Source: Planctomycetota bacterium (GTDB lineage: Bacteria > Planctomycetota > Phycisphaerae > UBA1845 > UTPLA1). Taken from it: DNA of 64,000 nucleotides. Made by a program: the position numbers and the translations under genes. The notes beneath the pieces were generated by a model. The model did no database searches and was not told where the DNA came from. It worked only from the letters and a program-made list of their open reading frames with translations. Location: contig JAATGM010000018.1 of assembly GCA_015654675.1 (NCBI GenBank), forward strand, positions 1 through 64,000, given 5' to 3'. Of the stretch, positions 1 to 7,045 are shown in pieces (the stretch's first letter is position 1; each line of letters starts with the position of its first letter).

Positions 1-2
1 CC

Positions 3-1124
3 CCGATTCGCATTCTTCTTGCCAAGGTCGGCCTTGATGGGCATGACCGCGGCGTGCGCGTGCTGGCGCGCGCTTTTCGCGACGCGGGGATGGAAGTCAT
101 TTACACCGGGCTGTGGCAGACTCCGGCGGCGGCGGTGAAGGCGGCGATCGAAGAAGACGTTGACGTGCTGGGGGTTTCGTTTCATAGCGCGGCACATCGC
201 ACCTTGGTGCCGATCATCCGGCAGGCGATGGAGAAGGCCGGGCGGCTCGATATTCCGCTGGTGCTGGGCGGGATCATCCCGCAGCAGGACTTCGCCGAGA
301 TGAAGGCGGCCGGCGTGTCGTCGGTGTTTGAGCCGGAGTCTTCGCTGGCCGATGTGATTGCGGCTTGCCGCGAGTTAGGGACGAAGTCGCAGGCGGCGCG
401 GACGGCGGCGCATGCCGCGAATCAGCAACAGAACTGGAAGCGCGACAGCGAAGCTGGCAACACGGCCGCGCTCGGGCGCTATCTGACGTATCTCGAATTA
501 CACGACAAGACGACGACGCCGCCGGATCGCGCCGGAACTTTGTGCGTCGGCGTGACGGGTTCGCCGGGCGTTGGGAAGTCGACGCTGATTGGCCAGCTTC
601 TGCGCGAGCTTCGAAAGCGGATAAAGAGCGTGGGCGTGATCGCCGTCGATCCGGCCAGCCCGATCACGGGCGGGGCGCTTTTGGGCGATCGGGCGCGGAT
701 GACCGCGTCGGTCGAGGACACGGGCGTGTTCATCCGATCGTCGGCGAGTCGCGGGGCGATGGGCGGTGTTGCGGACGCCACATCGCCGATGACCAACGCG
801 ATGCGCCGCGCGGGATTTGAGATGCTGGTCGTCGAAACGGTCGGGGCCGGGCAGAACGACGTGGTGATTCGCAAGTTCGCATCGCCGGTGGTGCTGGTGA
901 TGATGCCGGGCGCGGGCGACGACCTGCAGCTCGACAAGGCCGGCATTACCGAGATTGCGGATGTGTTCGTGATCAACAAGTCCGACCTGGCCGGGGCCGA
1001 TCGGCTGGATGCACAGATCCGGCAGACGCTCGGAGCGGACAAACCGATCGTTCACACGGTGGCGTCGCACGGGAAGGGCATTTCGGAATTGGCCGACGTA
1101 TTGCTTGGAATGAGAAAGAAATAG
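3..1124 (+). CDS. B12-binding domain fused to MeaB-type GTPase (5' partial)
   Basis: The reading frame is open from base 3, so the gene begins upstream. The first codons read LLAKVGLDGHDRG, the cobalamin-binding DxHxxG motif of the methylmalonyl-CoA mutase small domain (base-off/His-on B12 binding). A GTPase of the MeaB/ArgK family follows: P-loop GVTGSPGVGKST near bases 545-582, DRARM switch, VETVGAGQND switch II and NKSD for guanine recognition. MeaB proteins protect and reload B12-dependent acyl-CoA mutases. A B12 domain joined to the GTPase without a C-terminal mutase domain suggests a split mutase whose catalytic subunit is encoded upstream (inference). etfB follows after 9 bases, fitting acyl-CoA catabolism. 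The first in-window start codon (GTG, base 54) lies inside the B12 motif region and is not the real start. Confidence 0.85.
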   Translation, partial: PIRILLAKVGLDGHDRGVRVLARAFRDAGMEVIYTGLWQTPAAAVKAAIEEDVDVLGVSFHSAAHRTLVPIIRQAMEKAGRLDIPLVLGGIIPQQDFAEMKAAGVSSVFEPESSLADVIAACRELGTKSQAARTAAHAANQQQNWKRDSEAGNTAALGRYLTYLELHDKTTTPPDRAGTLCVGVTGSPGVGKSTLIGQLLRELRKRIKSVGVIAVDPASPITGGALLGDRARMTASVEDTGVFIRSSASRGAMGGVADATSPMTNAMRRAGFEMLVVETVGAGQNDVVIRKFASPVVLVMMPGAGDDLQLDKAGITEIADVFVINKSDLAGADRLDAQIRQTLGADKPIVHTVASHGKGISELADVLLGMRKK

Positions 1125-1133
1125 GTTGCATCG

Positions 1134-1925
1134 ATGAAGATTCTCGCACTGGCGAAGCACGTTCCGGAATCGACGACGAACATCAAGGTGAAGGCCGACG
1201 GCTCGGGGATCGAGACGGTCGGCGTCAAGTTCGTCATGAATCCGTTTTGCGAGTTCGCGGTCGAAGAGGCCCTGCGGATTCGCGAGAAGAACGCGGCGGC
1301 CGGGATCGAAGTCACGGTGCTGACGCTTGGGCCGGCGGCGGCGGCCGATGTCGTACGCACGGCCTATGCGATGGGGGCCGATCAGGGCGTGCACCTTTGC
1401 GACGACGCGTTTACCAGCATCGACGAGATTGCGGCGGCGCGGACGATTGCGGCGGCGATCAAATCGCGCGGGTTTGATCTGATTATCGCCGGCAAACACG
1501 CGATTGATTACGACTCGGGGCAAGTCGGGCCGGCGCTGGCAGAGTGCCTCGGGTGGCCGCACGTCGGGGCGGTCGTGGCGATCGAGTGGGCCGCGGATAT
1601 GAAGTCGATGACGGTTCGGCGGCGGATCGAAGGCGCCGAAGAAGTCGTCAATATCAAGCTGCCGTGTTTGCTGACATGCGAGAAGGGGCTGAACGAGGCG
1701 CGGTATCCATCGCTGCCGGGCTTGATGAAGGCCAAGAAAAAGCCGATCGAGACGTTGAATCTGGCGGCAGTGGGCGTGGCACAGGCCGACATCGCTTCGG
1801 CGACGAAGATGGGCGAGTTCGCGCCGCCGCCGCCGCGGCCGCCGGGGCGGATGCTGAAGGGGTCGCCGGAGGAAATGGCGAAAGAGCTGGCGCGGATTCT
1901 TCGCGAGGAAGAGAAGCTCATTTAG
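1134..1925 (+). CDS. etfB: Electron transfer flavoprotein beta subunit
   Basis: 263 residues, the usual EtfB length. It opens MKILALAKHVPE, has the adenine-nucleotide-binding alpha/beta fold of the family (VTVLTLGPAAAADVVRTAYA; DLIIAGKHAIDYDSGQVGP) and the EtfB signature region LPCLLTCEKGLNEARYPSL near residue 185. With EtfA it would form the FAD/AMP heterodimer that takes electrons from acyl-CoA dehydrogenases to ETF:quinone oxidoreductase. It starts 9 bases after the B12/MeaB gene, so probably the same operon. No etfA follows; it may lie upstream of the window or elsewhere. The residues after about 215 are Pro-rich (PPPPRPPGR) and less typical. Confidence 0.93.
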   Translation: MKILALAKHVPESTTNIKVKADGSGIETVGVKFVMNPFCEFAVEEALRIREKNAAAGIEVTVLTLGPAAAADVVRTAYAMGADQGVHLCDDAFTSIDEIAAARTIAAAIKSRGFDLIIAGKHAIDYDSGQVGPALAECLGWPHVGAVVAIEWAADMKSMTVRRRIEGAEEVVNIKLPCLLTCEKGLNEARYPSLPGLMKAKKKPIETLNLAAVGVAQADIASATKMGEFAPPPPRPPGRMLKGSPEEMAKELARILREEEKLI

Positions 1926-1946
1926 CGCGGCGGCTTCGAGCGATTC

Positions 1947-4070
1947 ATGCCCGGCCCATTCATTCCTGCTGAGCGCGCTGTCCGGGACCACCCCAGTCGA
2001 TTTGTCATTCCCGTCGCCGTGATGCTGATCACATTCGGCTGCTTCGCGGCATCGATTGGTTTTGGCTTTCTCAAGGGGGACGATGAGCCGCTATTGGTCG
2101 AAGCGACCGGCTATCGCGGACTCGGTGCGGAACACATCCGGTGGATGTTTGAGACGTTTCTCACCGGGCCGTACCAGCCGCTGAGTTGGTTGAGTTACGC
2201 GATCGACTGGTCGTTGTGGGGTCTGAATCCAACTGGCTTTCATCTCACGAATGTTTTGCTGCACTCGGCGACGGCTCTGGCGGTCTATTTCTTGGCGTTG
2301 CGATTGATTGGGGTCGCACGGCGGGCGGGCGGCGTAACCACGACCGCGGATCGGTTGTCGGCCGGTTTTGCCGCACTGCTGTTTGCGATTCATCCGCTGC
2401 GGGCTGAATCTGTTGCGTGGGTGACTGAACGTCGCGACGTGGTGTCGGGGCTGTTCTTTGTCCTGACGTTGATTGCCTGGATGCGTTACGCGGCTGCTCC
2501 GCGCCTGGGTTGGTATCTGCTGGCGTTTGGGCTGTTTGTGTTCTCGCTGCTGGGCAAGGCGACCGGGATGACGTTGCCGCTTTCGCTGCTCGTCCTTGAT
2601 GTTTATCCATTGCGGCGGCTGGGTCGCGGGCGCGAACCAACGGTGCCGGGCGCGGGGCGGATCATTCTGGAGAAGCTGCCGTTCTTTGGCGTGAGTATCG
2701 CGATCGCCGCGGTTGCGATTCACGGGCAGCGCATGGAGGCGATGTTTGTCAGTTCAATGCCGATCGGACACCGAATGGCGATCGCGGCTTATGCGTCGTT
2801 TTTCTATATTTGGAAGACGCTTCTGCCGTTTGGGCTGAGTCCGCTTTATGAGCGGCCTGAGCCGCTTGTGCCCACGCATTATCTGTTCGTCTTCTCCGGC
2901 GTGGCGATCACCGGTTTGACGGTTATTGCGCTCGGGTTGCGGCGACGCTGTCCCGGATTACTTGTTGCGTGGCTCTTCTATCTGATCACGCTTGCGCCGG
3001 TTTCGGGATTGGCGCAGGCGGGGTTTCAGATTGCGGCGGATCGATACTCCTATCTGCCGATGCTGGGCTTCGCGATTCTCGCGGGTGGGCTGGCTCGCGG
3101 AGCGCTTGGCGAGCGAGGCGTCGCACCCAAGCTGCTGCTCGGTGGAGTTGTGGCGATTCTGGCTGCGATGACGTTTCGGCAGGTGTCATTTTGGGCTGAT
3201 GACTACGCCGTTTGGAAACGGGCGGTGTCGGTCAGCACGCCGTTTGCGAGATCGCCGCATGCGTTGGCCAACTTTTCGGCGTTGTCGGCGGCGCGGGGAG
3301 ACCTCGAAGCGGCAGTGAGCGCGGCGGAACAGGCGACACGGGTGCGGCCGGGCGATCCGCTTTACTGGCGGAACTACGCCGTGTTCCTGAGGCAGTCGGG
3401 TCGCGGCGCCGAATCGCTGGAGGCCTATCGGCGCGGGGCGGAGTGTAGGCCGGCGAATGCCGATGCGTTGGCTGATTATGGCTGGGGGCTGGCGAGCATG
3501 GGGCGATGGGGGGAATCGGCGCCTTTGTTTCAGCAGGCGGTCGAGGTGCAGCCGACGCATCAACGGGCATTGCTGGGGGTTGGATTCAACGCGGTACAGC
3601 AGAAGCGGTTTGACGAGGCGGCGGTGACGCTCGAGCGGGCGATGTCGATCGCGCCGCTGCCGGATGATCAGGTGATCGGCGTTGCTTCAGCGTGGTTTTC
3701 GGCGGGGCAGCCGGGGCGGGCGGTGGAGGCGCTGCGCGGTGAGGTGAAGCGGCGGTCGGATGATGAGTACCTGGCGGTCATGCTGGCGTGGCCGCTGGCG
3801 ACGCATCCGGAGGCGTCGGTGCGGAATGGGGCGGAGGCGCTGCGGTTGGTGCAGCCGATCGCGGCGCGGCCGGGGGGGATGCAAGGCCAGGCGATGCGGG
3901 CGCTGGTGGCGGCGCAGGCGGAGACTGGGGATTTCGCGGGAGCGCGGGCGACGTTGGCGGAGTTGATTCGAGGCGAAACGCGCGGTGGGCAAGCGCCGGT
4001 AGCGGGCGACCTGGCGGGGATGGAGGCGGATCTGCAGGCGGGGCGGGCGATTCGGCGGCAGCCGGGGTAA
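1947..4070 (+). CDS. TMTC-like polytopic membrane protein with TPR domain (paralog 1)
   Basis: 707 residues. Roughly the first 420 form about ten membrane segments; the rest are tetratricopeptide repeats. The N-terminal half carries the layout of TMTC/GT-C-type proteins: an acidic GDDEP loop after the first helix, YQPLSWLSYAIDWSLWG, then FAIHPLRAESVAWVTERRDVVSG. Eukaryotic TMTC proteins are O-mannosyltransferases; bacterial relatives are uncharacterised, so a lipid-linked sugar transferase role is an inference. Two further paralogs occur near 53-55 kb and 60-62 kb. This copy diverges most and its TPR part is shorter on clear repeats. It begins 21 bases after etfB with no evident ribosome-binding site; an internal ATG (about base 2022) is a possible later start. 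Confidence 0.75.
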   Translation: MPGPFIPAERAVRDHPSRFVIPVAVMLITFGCFAASIGFGFLKGDDEPLLVEATGYRGLGAEHIRWMFETFLTGPYQPLSWLSYAIDWSLWGLNPTGFHLTNVLLHSATALAVYFLALRLIGVARRAGGVTTTADRLSAGFAALLFAIHPLRAESVAWVTERRDVVSGLFFVLTLIAWMRYAAAPRLGWYLLAFGLFVFSLLGKATGMTLPLSLLVLDVYPLRRLGRGREPTVPGAGRIILEKLPFFGVSIAIAAVAIHGQRMEAMFVSSMPIGHRMAIAAYASFFYIWKTLLPFGLSPLYERPEPLVPTHYLFVFSGVAITGLTVIALGLRRRCPGLLVAWLFYLITLAPVSGLAQAGFQIAADRYSYLPMLGFAILAGGLARGALGERGVAPKLLLGGVVAILAAMTFRQVSFWADDYAVWKRAVSVSTPFARSPHALANFSALSAARGDLEAAVSAAEQATRVRPGDPLYWRNYAVFLRQSGRGAESLEAYRRGAECRPANADALADYGWGLASMGRWGESAPLFQQAVEVQPTHQRALLGVGFNAVQQKRFDEAAVTLERAMSIAPLPDDQVIGVASAWFSAGQPGRAVEALRGEVKRRSDDEYLAVMLAWPLATHPEASVRNGAEALRLVQPIAARPGGMQGQAMRALVAAQAETGDFAGARATLAELIRGETRGGQAPVAGDLAGMEADLQAGRAIRRQPG

Positions 4071-4077
4071 CGCGCGG

Positions 4078-5091
4078 TCAGCGTGCGGCGTGGATCTTTT
4101 TCTCGCCGAGGAACTCGATGGCGGTGCCGGCGAGGAGGCGGGCTCGGTCAGCGGGGGTTAGTTCGGTCAGGGATTCGATCAACTCGCCGGGGCGGGATTC
4201 GCCCAGGGGGAAGGGGTAGTCGGAGCCGAGGGCCACTCGGTTTGGGCCGACCAGCTTGATCAGGCCTCTCAGTAGATCGGGGTCGTGGACGCAGGAGTCC
4301 ACGTATAGGCGATTGAGGTAGTCGCGGGGGTTGCGCTTGTTGTCTACCGCGCAGAGGTCGGGGCGGGCGAGGAAGCCGTGCTCGACGCGGCCGACGATGC
4401 TGGGGAAAGAGCCGCCGCCGTGGGCGAAGCAGACGCGCAGGTTGGGGAGCCGTTCGAAGACGCCGCCGAAGATGAGCGAGCAGATCGCAATGGCGGACTC
4501 GGTGGGCATGCCGACCAGCCACTGCAGCCAGTACTTCGACATGCGTTGCGGGGCGAGCATGTCCCACGGGTGGACGAAGACGGCGGCGCCGAGCTCGGCG
4601 GCGCGGGCGAAGACGGGGAAGAGGGCGGGCTCGTCGAGGTTCCAGTCGTTGACGTGGGTGCCAATCTCGATGCCGGCCAGGCCGAGGTCATTCATGCAGC
4701 GGTCGAGTTCGCGGCAGGCGAGGTCGGGGGCGTGGAGCGGAACGGTGCCGAGGCCGACGAAGCGCTGCGGGTGATCGCGGCAGACCGTCGCGATGTGATC
4801 ATTGAGCAGGCGCGACAGGTCGAGCGCGTGGTCGGGCTTGGCCCAGTAGCTGAACATGATGGGGACGGTGGAGAGGGCCTGCACGTCGACGCCGGCGGCG
4901 TCGCACTCTTCGATGCGGCGGGCGGGGTCCCAGCAGTTCTGCTCGATGACGCGGAAGCAGCGGTCGTCGATCATCATTTTGGCGCGGCCGGGTTCGTGGT
5001 GGTCGAGGTGGACGAAGCCGCCGTAGCCATAACGATCGTGGAGGTTGGGCCAGGTAGGGGGGAGGATGTGGGTGTGGAGGTCGATCTTCAT
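4078..5091 (-). CDS. Amidohydrolase-2 family, probable 2-amino-3-carboxymuconate-6-semialdehyde decarboxylase
   Basis: 337 residues, the typical ACMSD length. Metal-binding landmarks are visible: HTHILP at residues 6-11, HPWDML near residue 170, [10 protein letters not shown] near 220 and GSDYPFPLG near 290. These match ACMSD (EC 4.1.1.45), which decarboxylates the ring-opened product of 3-hydroxyanthranilate in tryptophan or nitrobenzoate breakdown. No other kynurenine-pathway gene is nearby, so the physiological substrate is uncertain; related decarboxylases such as gamma-resorcylate decarboxylase share the fold. It is convergent with the TMTC-like gene, with 7 bases between the stops. Confidence 0.8.
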   Translation of the reverse strand: MKIDLHTHILPPTWPNLHDRYGYGGFVHLDHHEPGRAKMMIDDRCFRVIEQNCWDPARRIEECDAAGVDVQALSTVPIMFSYWAKPDHALDLSRLLNDHIATVCRDHPQRFVGLGTVPLHAPDLACRELDRCMNDLGLAGIEIGTHVNDWNLDEPALFPVFARAAELGAAVFVHPWDMLAPQRMSKYWLQWLVGMPTESAIAICSLIFGGVFERLPNLRVCFAHGGGSFPSIVGRVEHGFLARPDLCAVDNKRNPRDYLNRLYVDSCVHDPDLLRGLIKLVGPNRVALGSDYPFPLGESRPGELIESLTELTPADRARLLAGTAIEFLGEKKIHAAR

Positions 5092-5152
5092 TCGGGGGCG
5101 ATTGTAGCGGGGCGAGTGAGAATGCGTGATTGGCGGGGCAAATTGGTATCTG

Positions 5153-5181
5153 TGGACAGGGTGGCACGGGTCGGCTATGCT
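5153..5181 (+). promoter_or_regulatory. Sigma-70-like promoter for the RRM gene
   Basis: TGGACA (5153-5158) and TATGCT (5176-5181) are separated by 17 bases. Transcription would start near 5188, leaving a leader of about 165 nt before the RRM start at 5354, long enough for temperature- or RNA-dependent control as in cold-shock genes (inference). Confidence 0.5.
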
Positions 5182-5353
5182 CTGCTCTGGTTGGTTGACG
5201 ACCGAGTCTTCCGGGTTTGCGTCACTTCTGTTCGTACCGCACCTCGTTCGCTCTCTCGCCTGTCCTGCCGTTTGGGCCGAACCGATCGGCCTCTTTCAAC
5301 TTGACCCTGAAAGCGAAACAACGGGTCGCAGTCCTGCATGCATTGGAGAACTT

Positions 5354-5665
5354 ATGGGCAGGAAACTTTATGTTGGAAATCTGGGCTACAACGTGACCGG
5401 CTCGGACCTCGAGACTCTTTTTGCGGCGCACGGCACGGTGTCGAGCGCGCAGATCATCGCCGATCGCTCGTCCGGGACGAGCAAGGGCTTCGGCTTTGTC
5501 GAGATGAGCACCGATGACGAAGCGAAAGCCGCGATCTCGGCACTCGACGGCAAGGAGCGCGACGGCCGGATGATGAAGGTCAACGAAGCGAAGCCGAAGG
5601 AGTCGCGGCCGGGTGGCGGCGGCGGCGGCGGTTACGGTGGCGGCGGCGGTGGCCGACGCTACTAG
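5354..5665 (+). CDS. RRM-domain RNA-binding protein with Gly-rich tail
   Basis: 103 residues starting MGRKLYVGNLGYN. RNP2 (KLYVGNL, residues 4-10) and RNP1 (KGFGFVEM, near residue 42) mark a single RNA recognition motif, followed by a Gly-rich C-terminus (GGGGGGGYGGGGGG) ending GRRY. This is the architecture of bacterial Rbp proteins, which are often cold-induced and bind single-stranded RNA. The start at 5354 is chosen because GGAGA lies 6-10 bases upstream and the RRM begins there; a longer frame from 5126 has no homology-like content. A strong terminator follows 25 bases after the stop, so the gene is monocistronic. Confidence 0.92.
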   Translation: MGRKLYVGNLGYNVTGSDLETLFAAHGTVSSAQIIADRSSGTSKGFGFVEMSTDDEAKAAISALDGKERDGRMMKVNEAKPKESRPGGGGGGGYGGGGGGRRY

Positions 5666-5690
5666 TCGCATCGACTGATTAGCTAATGAA

Positions 5691-5720
5691 GGGGCGGCCT
5701 TTTCGGGCTGCCCCTTTTTT
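5691..5720 (+). terminator. Intrinsic terminator of the RRM gene
   Basis: GGGGCGGCC (5691-5699) pairs with GGGCTGCCCC (5705-5714) through a TTTTC-type loop with one G-U pair, followed by six T residues (5715-5720). Confidence 0.85.
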
Positions 5721-5769
5721 GTTGCGCTGGGCGGCGGCGAGCGACCGTGGGTGGCGGGCGGCGGCGCGG

Positions 5770-6150
5770 GTTGTGGGATTGGTGGGATTTCATTGGATAT
5801 TGGGAGTCGGAAATTGGCGCGTCCTGAGTCTTGAGTCGTGGGTCTTGAGGCCCGTGTCGTCCCAGACGGAACCCGGTCGCGGTGAGATTTGTGAGATTTG
5901 GGGCGGTCCGGTTTGTTTGGATTCGGTTTGGTCGGCCCTTGCCTGGCTGGGTGACAGGCGCTTTGTTCCAGGGGCAGCCCTTCGGCGGATGAGACGGGTC
6001 GATGAGACTGTCGCCAAAGGCGACTCCCGGACTTGAGACGCGACGGTGAGATTCTTGAGATGCGCTGCGTTTTTGAGCGAATTCGCGGGGACGCAGGTGA
6101 GATTCGTGAGATTTGGGGCGGACCGGTTTGAGCCCGATGCTGCCACGCCG
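5770..6150 (+). repeat. Composite short-unit repeat locus, copy A (7-nt and 9-nt units)
   Basis: Non-coding stretch. It contains a 7-nt-period run GTCCTGA/GTCTTGA/GTCGTGG/GTCTTGA at 5821-5848 and 9-nt units of the type GTGAGATTY at 5882-5900 and 6097-6115. The latter run into TTTGGGGCGG followed by TCCGG or ACCGG. A TCGCCaaaGGCGA hairpin lies near 6009. The same unit types recur at 35.65-36.05 kb and 44.1-44.72 kb in the same orientation. The 7-nt units resemble the short tandemly repeated repetitive sequences known from cyanobacteria. The whole gap 5721-6819 holds no gene that I can support. Confidence 0.7.
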
Positions 6151-6304
6151 TATTTGCTTTTCAAAGATCATGGGCCGATCGGCCCGGGGGAACCACTCGC
6201 TCGCGAGGCCTTCCGGCCTTCCTCACCCCGACCCCTCTCCGCTGAATGAGGAGAGGGGATTGTGGGCGGGGAATGGACGCTGGCCCCCACGTTGGGCTTT
6301 TGCG

Positions 6305-6405
6305 CAGTTTGACCCCGGATTGCCCCCATGCTCTTTTCATGGGAGTATGTTCGGGTAGTGTTTAGTCGGGCGAAAATTGGAAGTCAAGTCGGGATTCTGA
6401 ATCCC
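6305..6405 (+). repeat. Conserved end block of composite repeat, copy A
   Basis: A block reading ATTGCCCCCATGCTCTTTTC then ATGGGAGTATGTTCGGGTAG, TGTTTAG and GGAAGTCAAG. Equivalent blocks lie at 36141-36245 and 44825-44915, always downstream of the 7-nt/9-nt repeat array and in the same orientation. The function is unknown. Confidence 0.65.
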
Positions 6406-6475
6406 AGAGGCAGAATGGGGCAAGTGGTGGGCTGAGGGCGGGCGCGGTGGCAAGGGTTTGAGGACGCGGGGGGGG

Positions 6476-6495
6476 CCCGGCCGGGGACGGCCGGG
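6476..6495. repeat. REP-like palindrome, copy 1
   Basis: CCCGGCCGGGGACGGCCGGG, an 8-bp hairpin stem with a GGGA loop, followed by TT. It is identical to the copies at 11650-11669 and 42938-42957; the last lies 23 bases from the start of a Y1/RAYT-like transposase gene. Confidence 0.7.
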
Positions 6496-6731
6496 TTGGG
6501 CTCTTCGGCGCGGGGCGATGATACTGGTCGCATTGGGGGATGGCTTTGCGAGTTCGACCCACATTTCGATCCGCAAGCTGGGGCCTCTCCTGATCCCGGG
6601 GGAGGGGCGGAGAATTGGGTGGGGCGGGGTGAGGCACGGTCGGGGGTGGGCGAGCGGGATATTTCGCGAAGCGGAAGGGCGGGCGGTTGGCTGCGTTCCC
6701 TTGATGCAGGATTATCTTAGGCTTCAGTCGT

Positions 6732-6745
6732 AAAAGTAGAATGTC
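6732..6745 (+). repeat. 14-bp motif shared with the edge of copy C
   Basis: AAAAGTAGAATGTC occurs here and identically at 45159-45172. In both places it lies between the composite repeat end block and a gene cluster that looks less GC-rich than its surroundings. It could be a remnant of a mobile element end; no transposase is next to it. Confidence 0.45.
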
Positions 6746-6819
6746 ATTTTAATCTTGCCATCCGAAAATGGATTGTCGCGGACACCCGACCCGCGATTCA
6801 AGATAGCTTGCGCCTCAAG

Positions 6820-7029
6820 TCAAACCTTTGCAAACGGATACACGCGTTTAATGTGCGCGTTGAAATAGGTGCCGTGAGATGTCGCACCCATAATTCCGTC
6901 GTATTCTGACTGAGGCACGTTCGAATACTGGTATAGGGAACCGTCGTTGAACTCGATCTCCAATACGCTGGAATCGGAGTCGTAGCCGATCGACCGAATG
7001 TTTGATGACGAGACCGCTTTCCTTTCCAT
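6820..7029 (-). CDS. KTSC domain protein
   Basis: 69 residues made entirely of a KTSC domain: VSSSNIRSIGYDSDSSVLEI, then EFNDGSLYQYSNVP and GTYFNAHIKRVYPF at the C-terminus. KTSC domains are small beta-rich modules found alone or beside nucleic-acid enzymes and have no assigned reaction. The start is supported by GGAG 7 bases upstream on the minus strand. It begins 16 bases after the HerA stop, so it is probably the last gene of the DUF2130-SIR2-HerA operon. Like SIR2 and HerA it appears less GC-rich than neighbouring genes by eye. Confidence 0.88.
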   Translation of the reverse strand: MERKAVSSSNIRSIGYDSDSSVLEIEFNDGSLYQYSNVPQSEYDGIMGATSHGTYFNAHIKRVYPFAKV

Positions 7030-7045
7030 ACCTTTGCTCCAATGG

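Noticed and set aside
498-1991. 497-codon minus-strand open frame
   Set aside because: It is antisense to the B12/MeaB and etfB genes and its product is Arg/His-rich with no domain-like content.
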